DNA from: Kiloniellaceae bacterium
Lineage (GTDB): Bacteria > Pseudomonadota > Alphaproteobacteria > Kiloniellales > Kiloniellaceae
Length of the DNA stretch: 9,225 nt
Assembly: GCA_028280915.1 (NCBI GenBank)
Contig: JANQKX010000746.1
Span: forward strand, 1-9,225
Direction of reading: 5' to 3'
Numbering within the stretch: the stretch's first letter is position 1; the number at the start of each line of letters is the position of its first letter. The notes under the pieces were generated by a model. That model had not been told where the DNA came from. It ran no database searches and worked only from the letters and a program-made list of their open reading frames with translations. Shown in pieces: positions 5,108-9,225 of the stretch. The position numbers and the translations under genes were made by a program.

Positions 5108-6259
5108 ATGACCGATGCAAAATCGGGGCGCGACAGCAACAATCGCGACACAGCCCTCAACGCTCTATATGACGATGTGCACAAAGCCCACATGTTTCCC
5201 TTCTGGGCCACCACCACCGATGTGGCCCATGACGAGGTGCGCCAATTGATGGCCACCGCCAAGGCCGTGCCTTTCGTCTGGCGCTATGATCAGGAGATCC
5301 TGCCGCTGTTGGAGCGCGCCGCCGAATTGGTCTCCATGTCCGATTCCGAGCGCCGCTCCCTCATTCTGATCAATCCGGGTCTGGCGCCGCTGCGGGCCTC
5401 GGTCACCACCATGTACACGGCCTACCGCTTGAACGACCCTCACGAGGTCATGCCGCCCCACCGCCATTCGCCCAACGCCATCCGCTTCGGCCTGACGGGC
5501 ACGCAGAACTTCACCGGGGTGGAGGGCGAGGACATCGTCTTCGGGCCGGGGGATCTGGTTTTGACCCCCCACGACACCTGGCACAACCATGGCAACAAGG
5601 GCGGCGATCCGGCGGTCAATCTATCGGTCCTGGACCTGCCTTTGGTGGAAACCTTGAACGCCATTTATTTCGAGCATGGCTACAAGGAAAAGACCGGCGG
5701 TAAGGAAGAGCTGAAAAAGGAACAGTCGGCCCGTTTCGACCCGGACTATTCCCGGCGCATCTACGGCCGTGGCGGCTTGAAGCCCCTTTTTGTCTCCCAC
5801 GACCGGGGCACCGGCGCGGCCTCGCCCATGTATGTCTACCGCTGGGAGCCCATGCGCGAGGTGCTGCACGAAAACATGGAGCGGGACGGGGACCCCTATG
5901 AAGGCCTGAAGGTGGAATACATCGACCCGCTGAGCGGCGAGCCGGTCTATAAGACCATCACCTTTTTTGCCCAGATGCTGCGGCCGGGGGAGCGCACCTT
6001 ACCCCTGAAACAGACCGCCAGCCAGCTCGTGGCCCCCTTCGAGGGCGGGCCGGGCTATTCCGTCATCGATGGCGAGCGGCACGATTGGGCCCAGTTCGAT
6101 ACCCTGGCGGTCCCGGGCGGTTCCTGGGCGGAACACGTGAACGACACGGACGGGCCGATCATCCTCTTCGTGGCCAGCGACGAGCCCACCTTGAAAAAGC
6201 TGGGCCTCTTTAAGCGCTGGGGCCGTTCGGCGGAAGGGGACACGGTACGCCTCGACTAG
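5108..6259 (+). CDS. Gentisate 1,2-dioxygenase-like bicupin (ring-cleavage dioxygenase)
   Basis: A 383-residue two-cupin protein, the usual size for gentisate/salicylate 1,2-dioxygenases, which use Fe(II) and O2 to open a hydroxylated aromatic acid ring next to the carboxyl-bearing carbon. In the N-terminal cupin the iron ligands are H118 and H120 (PPHRH) and H159 (TPHDTWHNHG). R126 (NAIRF), H161 and R82 match positions reported to contact substrate in the Pseudaminobacter salicylate dioxygenase, at an offset of one. Y103 and A105 would replace that enzyme's W104 and G106, the gentisate-dioxygenase state; this part is inference from an ungapped comparison by eye. The C-terminal cupin (about 280-345, GYSVIDGERHDW...VPGGSW) lacks the HxH ligands and is probably structural. 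No signal peptide: cytoplasmic. It is the first gene of the operon, under the palindromic control site. Gentisate itself, an aminosalicylate or another substituted salicylate are all possible substrates. Confidence 0.85.
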   Translation: MTDAKSGRDSNNRDTALNALYDDVHKAHMFPFWATTTDVAHDEVRQLMATAKAVPFVWRYDQEILPLLERAAELVSMSDSERRSLILINPGLAPLRASVTTMYTAYRLNDPHEVMPPHRHSPNAIRFGLTGTQNFTGVEGEDIVFGPGDLVLTPHDTWHNHGNKGGDPAVNLSVLDLPLVETLNAIYFEHGYKEKTGGKEELKKEQSARFDPDYSRRIYGRGGLKPLFVSHDRGTGAASPMYVYRWEPMREVLHENMERDGDPYEGLKVEYIDPLSGEPVYKTITFFAQMLRPGERTLPLKQTASQLVAPFEGGPGYSVIDGERHDWAQFDTLAVPGGSWAEHVNDTDGPIILFVASDEPTLKKLGLFKRWGRSAEGDTVRLD

Positions 6260-6301
6260 AGGCCGTCACGCAAGCGAAACTCAAACAGGCAGAGGGATAC
6301 C

Positions 6302-7429
6302 ATGGCGCGCGCCGAAAACACTAAACAGATCGGACATATTGATTGCCCCGGCGGCGGCCAGGTCTGGGTCGACGGCAACTATCTCTATGTAGGTCATATG
6401 CGCCCGCCCAGCGGGACCTCCATTTACGATGTGTCCGACCCCAGCAAGCCGGTGCTGGTCCACCGCATTGAGTTGCCGGTGGGCTGGCATTCCCACAAGG
6501 TGCGGGCGGCGGACGGCATCATGATCGTCAACCACGAGCGCCTGGGCCAGGGCGACCAGGCGTTCGGTGGCGGGCTCGGCATCTATGACGTGGCCGATCC
6601 GCGCAACCCGCGGGAAATCTGTAAATGGCGCACCGCCGGCAAGGGGGTTCACCGCTACGACTTCGACGGGCGCTACGCCTATATCTCTCCGACGGCTGAG
6701 GGATATGTAGGCAACTTCGTCATGATCCTCGATCTGCAAAATCCCGAGGACCCGATGGAGGTGGGGCGCTGGTGGATTCCCGGCCAGTGGGAAGCCGGCG
6801 GCGAGGACTATCCCTGGAACGAATACGTGCCGCCCCGCTGCCACCATCCCCTGCGGGTGGGGGACCGGCTGTTTGTCAGCTATTGGCATCACGGCTTTTT
6901 TATCCTGGACATCTCCGACATGTCCCAGCCCCGGGCCATCGCCGCGCGCAACACCAGCCCGGCCTTTCCCCATCCGACCCATACCTGCCTGCGCCTGCCG
7001 GGCACCATCAAGGGGCGGCAGGTCATGATCGTGGCCGACGAGGACGTGGCCAAGCTCTATCCCTCGGCGCCGGCCTTTACCTGGACCTACGACATCACCG
7101 ACGAAAGCAATCCCACGCCCATTTCCACCTTTCAGGTGCCTGGCGTGGATGTGGACGGCAGCCCCCAGGTGCCCATGACCGGCTGCCACCAGCCCTCGGA
7201 GCGCCTGACCGGCACGGCGGTGGTGCCCTATGCCTGGTTCGCCCAAGGCCTGCGCCTGGTGGACTACAGCGATCCCTTCCTGCCCCGCGAGGTGGGCTGT
7301 TACGAAGCCGATCCGCCCGAGGGTTTCGAGCGGGCATCGTCCAACGACGTGACCCTGGACCACCGGGGACTGATCTACTTGATCGACCGCCAGCGCGGCG
7401 TGGACATCATCGAGACCACGGTCTTTTAG
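6302..7429 (+). CDS. LVIVD-repeat seven-bladed beta-propeller protein, function unknown
   Basis: A 375-residue protein made of about seven repeats, each ending in a (I/L/T)xDxxDPxxP-like turn: IYDVSDPSKP (41-50), IYDVADPRNP (94-103), ILDLQNPEDP (142-151), ILDISDMSQP (201-210), TYDITDESNP (262-271), LVDYSDPFLP (319-328) and a degenerate last one near 361-372. This is the LVIVD family, whose biochemical role is not established. No signal peptide or membrane segment is visible, so it should be cytoplasmic, unlike many LVIVD proteins. Histidines recur near the start of successive blades: H63/H65 (GWHSHKV), H117 (GVHRYDF), H181/H182 (CHHPLRV), H224/H227 (HPTHTCL) and H296 (GCHQPSE), with H196/H197 in YWHHGFF. 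This invites comparison with metal-centred propellers such as the carotenoid oxygenases and SBP56/methanethiol oxidase; that is inference. It starts 42 bases after the cupin stop with an AGAGGG ribosome site, and the next gene follows after 14 bases, so it belongs to the operon. Confidence 0.85.
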   Translation: MARAENTKQIGHIDCPGGGQVWVDGNYLYVGHMRPPSGTSIYDVSDPSKPVLVHRIELPVGWHSHKVRAADGIMIVNHERLGQGDQAFGGGLGIYDVADPRNPREICKWRTAGKGVHRYDFDGRYAYISPTAEGYVGNFVMILDLQNPEDPMEVGRWWIPGQWEAGGEDYPWNEYVPPRCHHPLRVGDRLFVSYWHHGFFILDISDMSQPRAIAARNTSPAFPHPTHTCLRLPGTIKGRQVMIVADEDVAKLYPSAPAFTWTYDITDESNPTPISTFQVPGVDVDGSPQVPMTGCHQPSERLTGTAVVPYAWFAQGLRLVDYSDPFLPREVGCYEADPPEGFERASSNDVTLDHRGLIYLIDRQRGVDIIETTVF

Positions 7430-7443
7430 GGGAGAGCAAAGTC

Positions 7444-7845
7444 ATGTCCGAGGAAAACAGTGGCCCGCCGCCGGGGATCACGCCCATCGGCAAGAAGAAT
7501 CCGAACCTGCCGTTTCATCCGGGCGTGCGGGCCGGCGATTTCATCTACATATCCGGCCAGGTCGCCAAGGACGAAAACGGCAACATGTGCGGCGGGACCA
7601 TCGAGGAGCAGACCCGCTGGACCATCGAAGCCCTGCGCCGGGTGCTGAACGCCGCCGGAGCCGACCTTCACCACTTGGTAAAAGTGACAGTTTACTTGGA
7701 AGACGCGCGCAACTTCGGCCGCTACAACCGGGTTTTCGCGGAATACTTTCCCGATGGCAACCTCTCGCGCACCACGGTGGAGGCGCGGGCGGCGATCGAC
7801 ACCAAGATCGAGATGGATGCCGTCGCCTATTGCCCGGAAAAATAG
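7444..7845 (+). CDS. RidA/YjgF-family enamine/imine deaminase
   Basis: A 133-residue single-domain protein of the RidA (YjgF/YER057c/UK114) family, which forms trimers with active sites between subunits and hydrolyses reactive enamines and imines. Family landmarks: the ISGQVAKDENG stretch (about 37-47), the VKVTVYLED strand (about 79-87), the catalytic-type arginine R109 in SRTTVEA (E. coli R105) and E123 in TKIEMDAVAY (E. coli E120). With the Arg present it is likely an active deaminase. In aromatic operons members of this family serve as 2-aminomuconate deaminases, so here it may remove ammonia from a ring-cleavage product. The N-terminal extension (MSEENSGPPPGITP) is slightly longer than in E. 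coli RidA. GGGGAGA ahead of the ATG at 7444, and only 14 bases from the propeller gene, indicate translation from the same message. Confidence 0.9.
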   Translation: MSEENSGPPPGITPIGKKNPNLPFHPGVRAGDFIYISGQVAKDENGNMCGGTIEEQTRWTIEALRRVLNAAGADLHHLVKVTVYLEDARNFGRYNRVFAEYFPDGNLSRTTVEARAAIDTKIEMDAVAYCPEK

Positions 7846-7902
7846 GCCGGCAAACAGCATGCGCAAAAAAGGACCAAACCCAGGCAGGAGAGAGAAACAG
7901 CC

Positions 7903-8490
7903 ATGAAAATACTTGGACGGGGCACCTCGGGAAACGTGCAAAAGGTGGTTTTCCTGATGCACGAGCTGCAGATGGACTTCACGCGGGAGGACTATGGTCG
8001 CCAGTTCGGCAACACGGCCACCGCGGACTACCTGGCCATGAACCCCACGGGCAAGGTGCCGACCCTCTGTGACGGGGACGCGGTGATTTGGGAATCCAAT
8101 ACCATCCTGCGCTACGTGGCCGCCAAGGTGGGCTCGCCCCTTTACCCGGCCGATCCGCTCGCCCGGGCCCAGATCGAGCTGTGGATGGACTGGCTGCTGG
8201 CGAGTTTGAACGGCGCCTATGTGGCCTGCTTCAAGGCGGTGAAGGGGGGCGAGGCCGTGCCGGCTGCGGCGGCCAAGGAGGTGGCAGGCGGGCTCTCTCT
8301 CTTGGACGATCGCCTGGCGAAGACGACCTATCTGGCGGGCGGCTCGTTCACCCTTGCCGACATTTGCCTGGCGCCCATCGTCCATCGCTGCCTGGGTTTC
8401 CCCATCGACCTGCCGGCCCTGGAGAACCTGCGCCGCTGGCACGGGGCGATCACGGAACGGCCGGCCTTTCAACAGGCGACCGGCGGCTAG
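7903..8490 (+). CDS. Glutathione S-transferase-like protein, possible maleylpyruvate-type isomerase
   Basis: A 195-residue cytosolic GST-fold protein. The thioredoxin-like N-terminal domain covers about residues 1-78. It has S9 in GRGTSGNVQKV as the likely glutathione-activating residue, the cis-proline loop MNPTGKVPTL (P53) and the gamma-glutamyl-binding pair E64-S65 in WESNTILRYV. The helical C-terminal domain follows, with the FTLADICLAP capping motif typical of GSTs at about 149-158. In gentisate pathways a glutathione-dependent GST relative isomerises maleylpyruvate to fumarylpyruvate, so a similar cis-trans isomerase or a ring-product GST is a reasonable role beside the cupin. The sequence itself does not carry the zeta-class SSCX(W/H)R signature I would expect of a classical maleylpyruvate isomerase. 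It starts 57 bases after the RidA gene with AGGAGAGAG (from 7887) as ribosome site. The substrate is unknown. Confidence 0.85.
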   Translation: MKILGRGTSGNVQKVVFLMHELQMDFTREDYGRQFGNTATADYLAMNPTGKVPTLCDGDAVIWESNTILRYVAAKVGSPLYPADPLARAQIELWMDWLLASLNGAYVACFKAVKGGEAVPAAAAKEVAGGLSLLDDRLAKTTYLAGGSFTLADICLAPIVHRCLGFPIDLPALENLRRWHGAITERPAFQQATGG

Positions 8491-8531
8491 TCCCGCCATC
8501 GGGGTGAGGTAGAAGGACGACGGATACGCGC

Positions 8532-8540
8532 GGGAGGTGG
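8532..8540 (+). promoter_or_regulatory. Ribosome-binding site of the dehydrogenase gene
   Basis: GGGAGGTGG lies four bases before the ATG at 8545 and fixes the start of the last, truncated gene. TCCCGC at 8491-8496 is complementary to GCGGGA at 8530-8535, which overlaps the beginning of this site, so an optional long-range stem exists; its significance is unclear. Confidence 0.55.
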
Positions 8541-8544
8541 GGCA

Positions 8545-9225
8545 ATGACCACGGCAGCAGTCATCGGTTTGGGCACCATGGGAGCGGGCATCGCAGGGGT
8601 CATGGCCCGGGCCGGCTGGGACGTGCGCGCGGTGGACACCCATCCGGATGCCATTGCCCGGGCGCAAGGGGCTCTGCCCATGATCGAGGCGCTGCTGGAT
8701 CAGCTTGGGCTGGCGAAGCGGGGCCAGGTGGCTTCGGTGACCTTCGCGCAAGACCTGGCCACGGCCGTGGCCGGCGCCGACCTGGTGCTGGAAAACATCC
8801 CGGAGAAACTGGATCTGAAGCTGGCCCTGCTGCGGGAGCTGGAGCCCTTGGTTTCAGAGGATTGCGTCCTCGCCTCGGATACCTCGGGCATCCCCATCAC
8901 CAAGCTGCAGGCCGCCTTGGCCCGGCCCGGCCGCATGGTGGGCATGCATTGGTCCAATCCGCCCCACATCATCCCCATGGTCGAGGTCATCGCCGGAGAA
9001 AAGACCGCGCCCGCCACGGTGGAGGGCATGGTGGCCTCGGTGAAGGCCCTGGGGCTTTTGCCGGTGGTCATCAAAAAGGACGTGGCCGGCTTTGTGGAAA
9101 ACCGCATCCTTTATTCGATCATGCGCGAGGCCATCGATCTGGTGGAGCAGGGGGTGATCGAGCCGGAGGCCTTGGACACCTGCGTCTCTTGGGGCATCGG
9201 TTACAAGCTGGCGGTGATCGGACCC
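8545..9225 (+). CDS. 3-hydroxyacyl-CoA dehydrogenase family protein, 5' part (3' end outside window)
   Basis: The frame is open from the ATG at 8545 to the last base; 227 residues are visible. The N-terminal Rossmann domain has GLGTMGAGIA (8-17) and an acidic residue D31 after the second strand, indicating NAD+ rather than NADP+. Catalytic residues of L-3-hydroxyacyl-CoA dehydrogenase are in place: S114 in SDTSG, H135 in GMHWSNPP and E147 in MVEVI (the H-to-E distance of 12 equals that of the human enzyme), with N186 in GFVENRIL near the start of the C-terminal domain. The HWSNPPHIIPMVEVI form is closer to the carnitine dehydrogenase / L-gulonate dehydrogenase / 3-hydroxybutyryl-CoA dehydrogenase group than to FadB-type fusions. 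A non-CoA hydroxy acid substrate is therefore possible. It follows the GST gene after 54 bases as the fifth gene of the operon, so it may act on a late product of ring cleavage. Confidence 0.88.
   Translation, partial: MTTAAVIGLGTMGAGIAGVMARAGWDVRAVDTHPDAIARAQGALPMIEALLDQLGLAKRGQVASVTFAQDLATAVAGADLVLENIPEKLDLKLALLRELEPLVSEDCVLASDTSGIPITKLQAALARPGRMVGMHWSNPPHIIPMVEVIAGEKTAPATVEGMVASVKALGLLPVVIKKDVAGFVENRILYSIMREAIDLVEQGVIEPEALDTCVSWGIGYKLAVIGP

Noticed and set aside
7426..8751. Open frame of about 440 codons on the minus strand opposite RidA, GST and the dehydrogenase start
   Set aside because: Same reason: a composition shadow of three recognisable + strand genes.

Overview
The window looks like a GC-rich chromosomal segment from a Gram-negative bacterium, most likely an alphaproteobacterium. 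The grounds are strong G/C bias at third codon positions, a pentapeptide-repeat protein of a style common in that class, a RutR-type TetR regulator, and glutathione-dependent chemistry. The taxonomic call is inference only. No tRNA, rRNA, CRISPR array, insertion sequence or phage gene is visible.

Layout. Bases 1-681 hold the 3' end of a pentapeptide-repeat protein. Bases 807-4554 form a pyrimidine-salvage/catabolism block: a CodA-type amidohydrolase (+), a RutR-like TetR regulator (-, convergent with codA, 18 bases between the stops) and an M20-family N-carbamoyl-beta-amino-acid/N-carbamoyl-amino-acid amidohydrolase (+, divergent from the regulator). Two long non-coding spacers (2742-3306 and 4555-5107) are poorer in GC than the genes and contain inverted repeats. 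The second carries two copies of an ACCAAT-N5-ATTGGT palindrome, one of them centred on a perfect TATAAT box just upstream of the next gene. Bases 5108-9225 are a tightly spaced operon on the + strand: a gentisate 1,2-dioxygenase-like bicupin, a seven-bladed LVIVD-repeat beta-propeller, a RidA-family protein, a glutathione S-transferase-like protein, and the 5' part of a 3-hydroxyacyl-CoA dehydrogenase that runs off the window.

How the genes may work together. In the first block the deaminase would make uracil or, given a Cys in place of the discriminating Asp (E. coli D314), possibly thymine from 5-methylcytosine. RutR-type regulators sense uracil or thymine, and the amidohydrolase would act at the last step of reductive pyrimidine breakdown. 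The dehydrogenase and dihydropyrimidinase steps are not in this window. The second block reads as a ring-cleavage pathway: a cupin dioxygenase opens a gentisate- or aminosalicylate-like ring, the GST-like protein could isomerise the product as maleylpyruvate isomerase does, RidA could deaminate an enamine/imine intermediate, and the CoA-linked dehydrogenase would act further down. The LVIVD propeller has no known function; it carries histidines at comparable positions in five of seven blades and is the best candidate here for an undescribed enzyme. The substrate of this operon cannot be read from the sequence.
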